From positions 62,001 through 126,000 of the forward strand of contig MICF01000001.1 in NCBI GenBank assembly GCA_001829785.1: a stretch of DNA of 64,000 nucleotides, written 5' to 3'. A model generated the notes under the pieces. The model ran no database searches. It was not told the origin of the DNA and was given only the letters and a program-made list of their open reading frames with translations. Below are positions 16,562 through 25,539 of this stretch, piece by piece. The position numbers and the translations under genes were made by a program. Each line of letters starts with the position of its first letter. The stretch's first letter is position 1. The DNA comes from Sulfurimonas sp. RIFOXYD12_FULL_33_39 (lineage in GTDB: Bacteria > Campylobacterota > Campylobacteria > Campylobacterales > Sulfurimonadaceae).

Positions 16562-18493
16562 ATGAAAAGAAAAATAAGCTCTCTTTCTACAAAAATAGTA
16601 TTACTTATCGCGGCGGTAGCATTCCTTATTACTTTTGTGATTTTTGTAGTCTCTGTTAAAATAAACAAAGAGGCTTTTTATGAGATTGAGATTGAAAAAG
16701 CAAATCTTATAGCAAGAACAATTGAGCCGTTAATAGCATTAAATATATATCTTGAGATGCAAAGTAATATAGCTCAGATAACGCACCAGCTTATAGAAAA
16801 TCCAAATATACTTGCCGTAAAGGTTTTAAAAGAGAACAAAATAATAGATGAGATAAAATCCAAAGAGTATGATGAAAATATTGACAACTCTTTTGTAGTA
16901 AAAAGGAGTATTTTAGAGCCTACTTCCAAAAAAGAGATAGCTTCACTTGTTCTCGTCTATTCAAATAAAGGTCATAAAGATTTAGTAAATAAATACAAAA
17001 ATCTTGTGGTCGTTCTTCTTTTTGTCCTTTCTATTTTATTTATACTTTTTGCTTCTTATGTAAAGTATCTTCTCTCTCCTCTTAAAACAATTGCATTATC
17101 ACTAAAAAACTACTCTCCCAGCCAAGAGATAGAGATACCTTTTACATCACAAAACAATGAAATCGGGTTAATATCAAATGCTCTACACAATATGCAAGAC
17201 AAAATCAGACAATACTCAAAACAACAACAAAACATTAATAAATACCTTGAAGAAAAGGTAAATGAAAAAACATTAGAACTTCGCAGACAACTCTATATCG
17301 ATACTTTAACCGGACTGCCAAATAGATTTAGTCTGCTTAACGATGTTGCAAATATCACCAACGGCGCACTGCTGATTTTAAATATAGACGACTTTAAAGA
17401 GATAAATGACTTTTACGGACATGTTGCGGGTGATCAAATATTAAAAGATTTTTCAAACAAACTCACCGATATGTTTTGCAACGATTTTAATGTTGCTGTA
17501 AATCGCCTCTCCGGTGATGAGTTTACTCTGCTTTTTATGCAAAAACCGTCATTAGAAAATTTTACACAAATTGCAAAAAAAGTAATCTTTGATATAGAAA
17601 AAACACTCTTTTTATATAAAAACAGCGAGGTAGGCATAAGAGTAACTATAGGCGGTTCTTATGAAATAAAAAGAGGGCTAGAAAGAGCTGATATTGCCCT
17701 AAAATCAGCAAAAAAACAGCAAAAACCATTCTTACTTTATGATGAAAATTTAAATATTGAAGAGCAGTATAAAAATAATATGGGGTGGGTAAAAGCACTT
17801 AAAATTGCTATTAAAAAGAGTATGATTGTTCCATATTTTCAGCCTATATTTGACAATAAATCAAATAAAATCATAAGTTACGAGTGTTTGGTGCGACTGA
17901 TTGATGAAAATAGCAATGTTATCGGTCCTTATAAATTTTTAACCGTGGCAAAGAAAAGCAAACTCTACAGTAAACTCACAAAAATTATGGTTGATAAGAG
18001 CTGTAAATTTTTTGAACATCTTGATTACGATTTTTCAATCAATATATCGATAGATGATATTCTTAATAAAGACACGGTAGCGTTTATAAAAAATAAAATT
18101 GTAAAATACGGTGTTGAAAAAAGAGTAGTTTTTGAAATCTTAGAAACCGAAGAGATAGGAAACTACAAAGAGATATCGAATTTTATAAATGAGATGAAGG
18201 AGTTAGGATGCAAAATCGCGATAGATGATTTTGGTTCCGGATACTCTAATTTTGAATATCTTCTTCAACTTAATATCGACTATATAAAAATTGACGGCTC
18301 TTTGATAAAAAATATTGATAAAGATATACATGCGCAAATAGTAGTAGAAACTGTTGTTAGTTTTGCAAAAAAACTTCATCTTATAGTAGTAGCAGAGTAT
18401 GTTCATAATGAAGAAGTTTATGAAAAAGTTAAAGAGCTAAATATTGACCGCTCTCAAGGCTTTTTCCTCTGTGAACCACAAGCACAGATATAG
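16562..18493 (+). CDS. Membrane GGDEF-EAL protein, YfiN-like N-terminus
   Basis: This 643-residue protein has membrane helices at about 12-35 and 147-168 around a roughly 110-residue periplasmic domain, then a HAMP-like linker, a GGDEF domain (motif SGDEF near 316) and an EAL domain (motif ECL near 441). In the EAL part the metal and catalytic residues look intact: SINIS, EILETE, IDDFGSGYS, KIDGS, VAEY and SQGFF. This favours c-di-GMP hydrolysis, while the GGDEF half may be a GTP-binding regulator or weakly active cyclase. A periplasmic partner (the YfiR-like protein) encoded immediately upstream would control it. It is the last gene of the operon starting at 13270. Confidence 0.88.
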   Translation: MKRKISSLSTKIVLLIAAVAFLITFVIFVVSVKINKEAFYEIEIEKANLIARTIEPLIALNIYLEMQSNIAQITHQLIENPNILAVKVLKENKIIDEIKSKEYDENIDNSFVVKRSILEPTSKKEIASLVLVYSNKGHKDLVNKYKNLVVVLLFVLSILFILFASYVKYLLSPLKTIALSLKNYSPSQEIEIPFTSQNNEIGLISNALHNMQDKIRQYSKQQQNINKYLEEKVNEKTLELRRQLYIDTLTGLPNRFSLLNDVANITNGALLILNIDDFKEINDFYGHVAGDQILKDFSNKLTDMFCNDFNVAVNRLSGDEFTLLFMQKPSLENFTQIAKKVIFDIEKTLFLYKNSEVGIRVTIGGSYEIKRGLERADIALKSAKKQQKPFLLYDENLNIEEQYKNNMGWVKALKIAIKKSMIVPYFQPIFDNKSNKIISYECLVRLIDENSNVIGPYKFLTVAKKSKLYSKLTKIMVDKSCKFFEHLDYDFSINISIDDILNKDTVAFIKNKIVKYGVEKRVVFEILETEEIGNYKEISNFINEMKELGCKIAIDDFGSGYSNFEYLLQLNIDYIKIDGSLIKNIDKDIHAQIVVETVVSFAKKLHLIVVAEYVHNEEVYEKVKELNIDRSQGFFLCEPQAQI

Positions 18494-18541
18494 AGAGTTT
18501 TGGCTATACTTGCAGAAAAATTATACATGTGAGAAATATTT

Positions 18542-18862
18542 GTGAGACTTCCAAAAGGTTTTGGTAAAAACTACTTTACTCTAAGAGCAATTACGGCAAC
18601 TACTAATCAAATAAGCCTAAATGCAAACTCTTCCAGAGTGCAGTCCTTTCACATGTTAAACTTTAAAAGCGACGAACTAGAAGCCGAAGCAGAAGATGAA
18701 CTAGCCGCCGAACTCTGCTTACTTGAGCTACCTAGCAAAGCTTGTCATTGTAACTGTTACTTTTTAAAAAGAACGCGCAAAACCCTAAAAACATATCACT
18801 CTCAAAATCTATTTTTCAACTACTTTAAAACTCTTAATAACTCTATATCTCCGCCATTTTAA
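18542..18862 (+). CDS. Doubtful small hypothetical protein
   Basis: This open frame of 106 codons starts with GTG and lies in the 484-base gap between the GGDEF-EAL gene and btuB. The product has an acidic middle (ELEAEAEDELAAEL) and a CHCNC cluster near residue 68-72 followed by a basic tail. The ribosome site is weak (GAGAAATATTT). I see no known domain. It may be a real small metal-binding protein or a chance frame. The rest of the gap shows only the palindromic repeat at 18877-18917 and the btuB leader. Confidence 0.3.
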   Translation: MRLPKGFGKNYFTLRAITATTNQISLNANSSRVQSFHMLNFKSDELEAEAEDELAAELCLLELPSKACHCNCYFLKRTRKTLKTYHSQNLFFNYFKTLNNSISPPF

Positions 18863-18876
18863 GCTCTTAATATACT

Positions 18877-18917
18877 AGATTGCTTCGTAATTCTTCCTCG
18901 CAATGACAAAGTAATCT
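18877..18917 (+). repeat. Dispersed intergenic palindrome, second copy
   Basis: AGATTGCTTCGT at 18878-18889 is shared with the hairpin at 966-1002, and the arm CAAAGTAATCT (18907-18917) pairs imperfectly with it. The middle, CTTCCTCGCAATGAC, looks like intergenic repeats seen in several bacteria. It may act as a terminator between the upstream gene and btuB. Confidence 0.4.
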
Positions 18918-18977
18918 AAAAAAATGGCTATGAAAAAGATTTAATAACATTAAAAATAATAATTAAGGAAAATAAAA

Positions 18978-20786
18978 ATGAAAAAAAAGATACTACTCTC
19001 ACTGCTTGCTTCAAGCATATTAGTTGCCGAGGATATTGAGCTAGGACAAATTACGGTAACAAGTGCCGCAAAAACTTCACAATCAATAGAGGATGTAACA
19101 GCAAACTTAAATGTTATAACTGCAAAAGAGATAGAACAAAAACACTATACAACTGTAGCTGAGGCATTAAATAGCATACCGGGCATAAACTTTACCTCAA
19201 ACGGCGGTATAGGAAAAACCATATCCGTATATCTAAGAGGTGCTGATTCTAAAAAAACATTAGTGCTTATTGACGGTATCAGATACAACGATGCAACAGG
19301 ATTAACAGGTGCTTCTTTTGGTGACCTTATGATAAGCGATATAGAGCAGATAGAGGTTATCAAGGGTGCTCAGTCGGGTATATGGGGTGCAGACGCAAGT
19401 GCCGGAGTTATAAACATCATAACAAAAAGTGCAAAAAAAGGGACTCACTTCTTTGTAAACAGTGAATATGGTAGCTTTAACACTAAAAAATATGGTGCTT
19501 TGGCTTCATATAAAACGGATAGATACTATGTAAAAGCAGATGCCAAAAAGATAGATACAAACGGTTTTAGCTCAAAAGCCCCAAACGGTGATGATATTAA
19601 CATGTATGAAGATGACGGTTATAAAAATACAACCGCCAACCTAAAGTTTGGTTTTAACTTTGATGAGAGTAACAAGATTGATATTTCCCATACTATTATA
19701 GATGCTAAAGATGAGTATGACAGCTTTAGTCCTGACGATATAAAGAGTTCTAGCACAAAAGAGAGCTTTAGCAAAATAGCGCTTAGCCATACAAACTCTT
19801 TTACGCAGATAGATATGTATGCTAACAGATCAGTTTTTGAGAGAGACTATCCTACCGACTGGACAAAAGAGTTTGACGGAGAAGTTATGGAGTATGGTAT
19901 AAAAACGAACACTCCTTATAATGATGAGGACTTTGTGGTAGTAGGAGCAGACTATAAGAGCTTTGAGCATAAGAATGATTTAAAACAGAAGTATAACAAC
20001 AAAGCTATCTTTATAACAAACTCGAATGAGCTTAATCTTTTAGCCGGAAGAACTATCATTACCGAATCAGCAAGGTTTGATGATTATGACCGGTTTGAAG
20101 ATAAGAGTACTTTTAAACTTGGCGTAAAACAGTTTTTTAAAGACATAGACGGTTTAAGCGTTAGTGCAAATATAGGTACTTCATACAATGTACCCACACC
20201 ATACAATCTTTTTGATCCGACATACGGAAGCCAAAATCTAAAACCGGAGAATACAACAAGTTATGATATTACTTTAGGTTATAAGGGTGCTAAAATTACA
20301 TATTTTGAGACAAAAACAGAGGATATGATAGATTTTAACACTCTAACTTGGAAGTACTATAACGAAAGTGGCAATAGCAAAATAAAAGGGGTGGAGATAG
20401 AATATAGCTCAAAAGTAAGTGATGCTATCTTGCTAAATACGAGCTATACATACCTAGATACTAAAGACAGCAACGGTAAAAAACTTCAAAGAAGACCGCA
20501 AAATAACCTAAAAATAGGGGTAGATTACTACGGTATCAAAGATTTACATGTAGGCATTAACGGTGAATATATAGGTAAAAGAGTTGAATACAACTATGGA
20601 ACTTACGATGTTAAAGCACAGAGCGGAAAATATAGTGTTGTAAATCTTGTAAGCAATTACACAATTGATAAAAACTTTTCTATATATGCTAAAATAGAGA
20701 ATCTTTTTGATAAATATTACCAAACGGTAAACGGTTATGCAACTGCTCCGTTAAGTGCTTATGCAGGAATCAAGGTTCAGTTTTAA
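18978..20786 (+). CDS. btuB: TonB-dependent cobalamin receptor
   Basis: This 602-residue receptor has a signal peptide (about 1-17), a TonB box (GQITVTS, 23-29), a plug (about 40-150, with NSIPGINFTSNGG and VYLRGADSKKTLVLIDG) and a 22-strand-type barrel ending in VQF. The compact size and plug motifs are those of BtuB, which carries cobalamin across the outer membrane. Assignment is strengthened by the directly following btuF, btuD and btuC genes and the B12 assembly genes. The stop overlaps the btuF start (TAATG at 20784-20788). A TAAGGAAAAT ribosome site precedes the ATG. I looked for a B12 riboswitch upstream and found none. Confidence 0.85.
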   Translation: MKKKILLSLLASSILVAEDIELGQITVTSAAKTSQSIEDVTANLNVITAKEIEQKHYTTVAEALNSIPGINFTSNGGIGKTISVYLRGADSKKTLVLIDGIRYNDATGLTGASFGDLMISDIEQIEVIKGAQSGIWGADASAGVINIITKSAKKGTHFFVNSEYGSFNTKKYGALASYKTDRYYVKADAKKIDTNGFSSKAPNGDDINMYEDDGYKNTTANLKFGFNFDESNKIDISHTIIDAKDEYDSFSPDDIKSSSTKESFSKIALSHTNSFTQIDMYANRSVFERDYPTDWTKEFDGEVMEYGIKTNTPYNDEDFVVVGADYKSFEHKNDLKQKYNNKAIFITNSNELNLLAGRTIITESARFDDYDRFEDKSTFKLGVKQFFKDIDGLSVSANIGTSYNVPTPYNLFDPTYGSQNLKPENTTSYDITLGYKGAKITYFETKTEDMIDFNTLTWKYYNESGNSKIKGVEIEYSSKVSDAILLNTSYTYLDTKDSNGKKLQRRPQNNLKIGVDYYGIKDLHVGINGEYIGKRVEYNYGTYDVKAQSGKYSVVNLVSNYTIDKNFSIYAKIENLFDKYYQTVNGYATAPLSAYAGIKVQF

Positions 20787-21613
20787 TGAAAATCGTATTT
20801 TTAATGCTCTTTACACTTCTCAATCTTTTTGCAAATGAGAGGATTATTGCTCTCTCTCCATCGGTGAATGAGATAATCTTTGCTCTTGGAGAGGGGAGCA
20901 AAATAGTAGGCAATACTACTTTTTGCACCTACCCCAAAGAGTCCGAAAAAATTACAAAAGTCGGAGGCTATTTTAACCCCTCTCTTGAAAAGATTTTAGC
21001 ATTAAATCCAACCCTAGTAATAATGCAGCAAAATAGTTACGACCTTGCAAAAAAACTCCGACAACTTGGTGTTAAGACCGAAATTGTGCAAATAGACACT
21101 CTCTCAAACATCAAAGCCTCTATTTTGGATATAGGTAAGATTTTAGATAAAAAAGAGCGCGCACTTGCTATCATCGGCAACATCGACACAGAGCTTGAAA
21201 AACTCAAAAACATAACACAGCGGAAGAAAATCTTAGTTGTTATGGGACACAACACATCTCTGGTTTCAAGGATTTTTGTTGCAGGGCAAAACCTGTACTT
21301 TGACGATATCATCAACGAAAGCGGCAACATAAATGCCATGCAAAGCACGAGAAAAGGGCAACCTATTCTAAATATGGAAAATATTATCGCATGTAACCCC
21401 GACATAGTTATACTTCTCGCCCATTCCATGCATGAGATGAATTTAAGCGAAAATGATTTGATAAATCCTTGGTTAAAACTTCCTATAATTGCGGCTAAAA
21501 CAAACTCTATCTACATAATCGACAAGATGTATTCCGGCATACCGAGTGATAGACTTGTCTATTTTTTACAAGATTTTAGAGCAATTTTAAATGACTACAA
21601 AGAGAAAAACTAG
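20786..21613 (+). CDS. btuF: Cobalamin ABC transporter periplasmic binding protein
   Basis: This 275-residue class III binding protein has a signal peptide (about 1-16). The first lobe opens with ERIIALSPSVNEIIFALGEG, a long linking helix lies near 120-140, and the second lobe includes NMENIIACNPDIVILL. These are typical of BtuF, which delivers cobalamin to BtuCD. Related folds bind hemes and siderophores, so the ligand comes from context: btuB before and btuD and btuC after, all closely packed. It ends one base before the btuD ATG. Confidence 0.85.
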   Translation: MKIVFLMLFTLLNLFANERIIALSPSVNEIIFALGEGSKIVGNTTFCTYPKESEKITKVGGYFNPSLEKILALNPTLVIMQQNSYDLAKKLRQLGVKTEIVQIDTLSNIKASILDIGKILDKKERALAIIGNIDTELEKLKNITQRKKILVVMGHNTSLVSRIFVAGQNLYFDDIINESGNINAMQSTRKGQPILNMENIIACNPDIVILLAHSMHEMNLSENDLINPWLKLPIIAAKTNSIYIIDKMYSGIPSDRLVYFLQDFRAILNDYKEKN

Positions 21614-22306
21614 ATGCTACATGTAGATAACTTTAGCAATAACATACTAACTAACATTAGTTTTGATTTGCAAACAGATGAAAATCTTATTATCTTAGGT
21701 TCAAACGGTGCAGGAAAATCAACTCTGGCTAAAGTGTTGTGCGGCATCACACACTCGGAATCTGTCTCGCTCTTTGAAAAAAAGCTTCATTTATTGGACG
21801 CGAGCAAGAGAGCCGAAGTCGTAAATTATGTACCGCCGAAACTGGATATTTTTGACGAGTATATCTCTTTGAGAGAGTATCTTGAGCTTAGCAGACTTCA
21901 CTCAAAACTGACAATTGACGAGGTTTTGGAACTTCTGGAATTGAAAGAGTTAAAAAACAAAGCGTGCATAACCCTAAGCAGCGGGGAGCAGCAGCTGACC
22001 CTGCTCGCCTCTTCTTTGCTTCACAATGCGAAACTGACAATCTTTGACGAACCTACTGCAAATCTGGATCCGAAAAAGATGCTAAAAGTCGCAAAAATAC
22101 TCTCGGGCGAAAAAATTCAAAATAGAATCATCATTACTCACGATTTAAATCTTGCACATAAACTAGGCTATAAAATCCTCTACATGTTAGACGGGAAAAT
22201 AGAGTTTTTTGATGAAAACAAAAAGTTTTTTCAAGATAGCAACATGAATAAATTTTTCGGAACAAGCATAAAGCGCTTAGATAATTATTTTGTGGCAAAC
22301 CTATGA
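21614..22306 (+). CDS. btuD: Cobalamin ABC transporter ATPase
   Basis: This 230-residue ABC ATPase has Walker A GSNGAGKST (near 32-40), signature LSSGEQQ (near 120), Walker B LTIFDEPT and an H-loop IITHD. It is shorter than most FecE/BtuD proteins (about 250) but has all motifs. It drives uptake through BtuC. The stop overlaps the btuC start by 4 bases (ATGA at 22303). Confidence 0.85.
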   Translation: MLHVDNFSNNILTNISFDLQTDENLIILGSNGAGKSTLAKVLCGITHSESVSLFEKKLHLLDASKRAEVVNYVPPKLDIFDEYISLREYLELSRLHSKLTIDEVLELLELKELKNKACITLSSGEQQLTLLASSLLHNAKLTIFDEPTANLDPKKMLKVAKILSGEKIQNRIIITHDLNLAHKLGYKILYMLDGKIEFFDENKKFFQDSNMNKFFGTSIKRLDNYFVANL

Positions 22307-23247
22307 AATATCTATTTATACTTCTATCACTTTTGCTATTGCTTGTAGCACCGTTTTTCGGTCAGATTGATATTGACATGTCAAAAATAAATCTCCTTTC
22401 ATCCATGGAGCAGAAACTCTTTTGGGATTTGAGAGTCCCGAGAGTTATTCTCGCTTTTTTTACAGGGGCTCTTCTGGCTCTTAGCGGTCTAATATTTCAA
22501 TCTCTCTTTAGAAATCCTATGAGTACCCCTTTTACTTTAGGCGTGGCGAGCGGTGCGACCTTGGGAACTGCTTTTGCCATCGTATTTGGAGCCGTTTACT
22601 TCATGCCGTTGTTTGGCTTTGTAGGTGCATTAGCTACCATCGTCATACTTTTTGGCATCACTTCCAGACTCAAAGCTTTTGAGACATCGACGCTTCTTTT
22701 GGTCGGTATCGCCCTTTCGTTCTTTTACAGCGCCGCTTTGATGATTCTTTTTTACATTAGCAATGAGACACAAAGCTACGAGATAGTCCGTTTTACGATG
22801 GGAAGCCTAGATGTAGTCGGGATAGCGGGCACCATGCCTGTTGTTGCCGTAAGCATCCTTCTTCTTGGGCTTAGTCTAAGCTACAAAAGAGAGATAAAAC
22901 TGCTCCTAACCTCTTACGATAATGCCTTTTTAAAGGGGATTGAGGTAAAAAGAACAAATATGGTTCTGCTTATCTTCGTATCAATAGCAATCGGTGTAGC
23001 AGTAAGCATCACCGGTCCCATCGGTTTTGTAGGGCTGATAGTGCCTCACATGTTAAAGATTATCTTTAAAAGAAGTGCCGATAAACTTCTGATACCTACA
23101 TTTTTTTACGGTGGAGTATTTTTGGTATTTTGCGATTTAGTCTCAAGAAACCTTACTCTAACATCTGATGTACCCATAGGTGTTATAACATCTTTTATCG
23201 GCGCTCCCTTTTTCGTATATCTTCTCGTTAGAAGAAAGAGTGTATGA
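22303..23247 (+). CDS. btuC: Cobalamin ABC transporter permease
   Basis: This 314-residue FecCD-family permease has about ten membrane helices and family motifs DLRVPRVILAFFTGALLALSG (as split by the first helix, near 45-64), NPMSTPFTLGVASGA and GPIGFVGLIVPHM (near 237-249). It forms the BtuCD importer with the preceding ATPase. Substrate is inferred from its operon. A 31-base gap with an AAAGGAAAC ribosome site separates it from bluB. Confidence 0.88.
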   Translation: MKYLFILLSLLLLLVAPFFGQIDIDMSKINLLSSMEQKLFWDLRVPRVILAFFTGALLALSGLIFQSLFRNPMSTPFTLGVASGATLGTAFAIVFGAVYFMPLFGFVGALATIVILFGITSRLKAFETSTLLLVGIALSFFYSAALMILFYISNETQSYEIVRFTMGSLDVVGIAGTMPVVAVSILLLGLSLSYKREIKLLLTSYDNAFLKGIEVKRTNMVLLIFVSIAIGVAVSITGPIGFVGLIVPHMLKIIFKRSADKLLIPTFFYGGVFLVFCDLVSRNLTLTSDVPIGVITSFIGAPFFVYLLVRRKSV

Positions 23248-23278
23248 TTAACAAAAAAATTATTATAAAAGGAAACAG

Positions 23279-23902
23279 ATGGAATTTAAGAAAAATGATA
23301 TTGAAACACTTATAAACATAATAACAAGCAGACGCGATGTAAGAGGAAATAACTTTTTAAACAAAGATATTGAGGCGGATAAAATAGAGCTTATATTAAA
23401 AGCCGCCATCTCCGCTCCATCTGTCGGTTACTCTCAACCTTGGGAGTTTATAGTTATTAAAGATGAGAAGATTAAAGATGAAATATCTAAAAATTTTGAG
23501 ATAGAAAATGCAAAAGCAAAAGAGATTTTTAAAGATAGAGAGATTTACAAAAGCTTAAAACTAGAGGGTATAAAAGAGGCTCCTGTAAATATTGCTGTTT
23601 TATATAAACACCCAAATGAGCCGACTATAGGTATGACAAGTATAAAAGAGATGGGTGAGTACAGCGTTGTTTGTGCTATACAAAACATGTGGCTTATGGC
23701 AAGAGTATTAAATATAGGTGTCGGTTGGATAAGCATACTAAATGAGCAAAAAGCTTTAAAAACAATAGACGCTCCAAAAGAGAGCAAACTTATAGCCTAC
23801 CTTGCACTTGGCTATGTAGATAAGTTTTATGATGAGCCTGAACTAAAAACCGTAAAATGGAAGAGTGAAAAAAGTTTTAGTGAATGCGTGAGCTTTAGAT
23901 GA
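23279..23902 (+). CDS. bluB: 5,6-dimethylbenzimidazole synthase
   Basis: This 207-residue flavin nitroreductase-fold protein has the BluB-type N-terminus SRRDVRGNNFL (near 17-27), the flavin-site stretch APSVGYSQPWEF and the distal GVGWISILNEQ followed by LGYVD. BluB breaks down reduced FMN with oxygen to make 5,6-dimethylbenzimidazole, the lower ligand of cobalamin. A generic nitroreductase is the alternative, but the RRDVR motif and the location between btuC and cob genes favour BluB. Its stop overlaps the ycaO start by 4 bases. Confidence 0.85.
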   Translation: MEFKKNDIETLINIITSRRDVRGNNFLNKDIEADKIELILKAAISAPSVGYSQPWEFIVIKDEKIKDEISKNFEIENAKAKEIFKDREIYKSLKLEGIKEAPVNIAVLYKHPNEPTIGMTSIKEMGEYSVVCAIQNMWLMARVLNIGVGWISILNEQKALKTIDAPKESKLIAYLALGYVDKFYDEPELKTVKWKSEKSFSECVSFR

Positions 23903-25539
23903 ATATTTTATCAAAAACCGCCTCGCTTGAAGATTCAATTGTAAAGATGAAAGCCGTTTTGGCAGATGTCGGCTGCAAAACAACTTTTTCACAGGAGAAA
24001 CACCCGCTACAAAACTGCTACTCTCTAAACCTTTGCTCGGTTGAAGCGCCCTCTCACATCTACTCAAACGGCAAGGGAGTTCTCTCGGACGCATCCATCG
24101 CAAGCGCACTCGGCGAGTATATAGAGAGGCTTCAGACAAACAACTTCTTTAGCGATTTTTATCTCCCAAAGCGCAAACAGTTCCCTGATGAAGCGGTTTT
24201 TGATTTTGGCGGAGATTATTTGGACGGCGAGCTATTTAGCATTTACGACCCGCACGGTGAACTTAGCGATGAAGATTTGGTGGACTATAACAGCGACAAC
24301 ATAGATAAAATAGTCTCACTTCCTTTTAAAAGATTTTCCGATGGTAAAAGCGTCTATTTTCCTCAAAACATCTTAAGCAACCTCTACGTAAGCAACGGTT
24401 TGGCGGCCGGCAATACGCCAAAAGAGGCGCAAGTTCAAGCTCTTAGCGAGATTTACGAACGTTATGCAAAAATCCAAATCATCAAAAATGGCTATGCACT
24501 GCCGCAGTTTCCCACCGAAATTCTTACCTCGTTTGAAAAAGTTTCTTCCGATGTCGTTGCATTAAGAGAGAGGGGCTACATCGTAGAGGTGCTTGATGCC
24601 TCACTGGGCGGGAGATTTCCCGTGACTGCTATCTCGCTTATAAATCCTAAAAATTCAACGCTCTTTGTCTCTTTCGGAGCGCATCCTATTTTGGAAGTCT
24701 CCTTAGAGAGAACCATGACGGAGCTTATGCAGGGACGTGATTTAGATAATCTTGATAGCTTTGAAGTTCCAACATTTGATATGAGTATAGTAGCCGATAG
24801 CTTCAACCTAGAGTCCCACTTTGTTGACTCCAACGGAAAACTGGGCTTTGGCTTTTTAAGCTCAAAAAAAAGCTTTGAGTTTGCTCCTTGGAGATATGGG
24901 GGAAGCGGCATTGATGATGAGTTTGATTTTTTGACAAATATTGCAAAAGAGATGGACAAAGAGATATACATGAGAGAGTATGACTATCTCGGTTTCTACT
25001 CATGTCAAATACTTATTCCGTCTGTTTCGGAAGTCTATCCGATAGAAGATTTGACGTATAACAACAAAAACAGCGGTAAGCTCATCCGTGAAATGGTCTT
25101 AAACTTTAGCGACTTTGATATGGAAGATATTTTAGACGAAGTTGCATCACTTGATAACTCTTTGAGCATGGATAAATATATAGGTGTTATATTTCAAAAC
25201 AACTTTACGATGGCGGAGTTTAAAGCACAGCTCTATCTTCTTTTGGATGACACAGATGAGGCAGTCGAGCTTTTGGAGTTTGGCGAGAACAAGCTTGGAC
25301 ATGTAGTTGCAGAACTCATACACATGGATAAGGCGGAGCTTGATTTTGAGGAGTACAGAGACGCCCTTTACGCTATTTTTACTAAAGAGAGAGTTGATAA
25401 AGCCGTGCGAATCCTTAAAAAAGAAGAGTTTTTTGTAGATATAACTCTGCATAACAACTACTATAACATGTTAGCGATGTACGATAGACTTGAGAGCAAA
25501 AAAAGAGAGTACAAGAATCTGCAAGAGTGTTATTTGTAA
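23899..25539 (+). CDS. ycaO: YcaO-family protein
   Basis: This 546-residue protein has the YcaO ATP-binding pattern: SALGEYIERLQ (near 70-79), QALSEIYERYAK (near 179-190) and TMTELMQGRD (near 273). The C-terminal third (about 410-546) is helical and TPR-like, as in E. coli YcaO, which is linked to RimO-dependent methylthiolation of ribosomal protein S12. YcaO enzymes activate amide carbonyls with ATP. The gene is locked into a B12 operon by 4-base overlap with bluB and a TAA-ATG junction with the next kinase gene, so a corrinoid-related role is possible but unproven. Confidence 0.85.
   Translation: MNILSKTASLEDSIVKMKAVLADVGCKTTFSQEKHPLQNCYSLNLCSVEAPSHIYSNGKGVLSDASIASALGEYIERLQTNNFFSDFYLPKRKQFPDEAVFDFGGDYLDGELFSIYDPHGELSDEDLVDYNSDNIDKIVSLPFKRFSDGKSVYFPQNILSNLYVSNGLAAGNTPKEAQVQALSEIYERYAKIQIIKNGYALPQFPTEILTSFEKVSSDVVALRERGYIVEVLDASLGGRFPVTAISLINPKNSTLFVSFGAHPILEVSLERTMTELMQGRDLDNLDSFEVPTFDMSIVADSFNLESHFVDSNGKLGFGFLSSKKSFEFAPWRYGGSGIDDEFDFLTNIAKEMDKEIYMREYDYLGFYSCQILIPSVSEVYPIEDLTYNNKNSGKLIREMVLNFSDFDMEDILDEVASLDNSLSMDKYIGVIFQNNFTMAEFKAQLYLLLDDTDEAVELLEFGENKLGHVVAELIHMDKAELDFEEYRDALYAIFTKERVDKAVRILKKEEFFVDITLHNNYYNMLAMYDRLESKKREYKNLQECYL

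Noticed and set aside
18542-18977. Cobalamin riboswitch upstream of btuB
   Set aside because: I could not find the conserved core or the B12-box-like pairing; it cannot be claimed.
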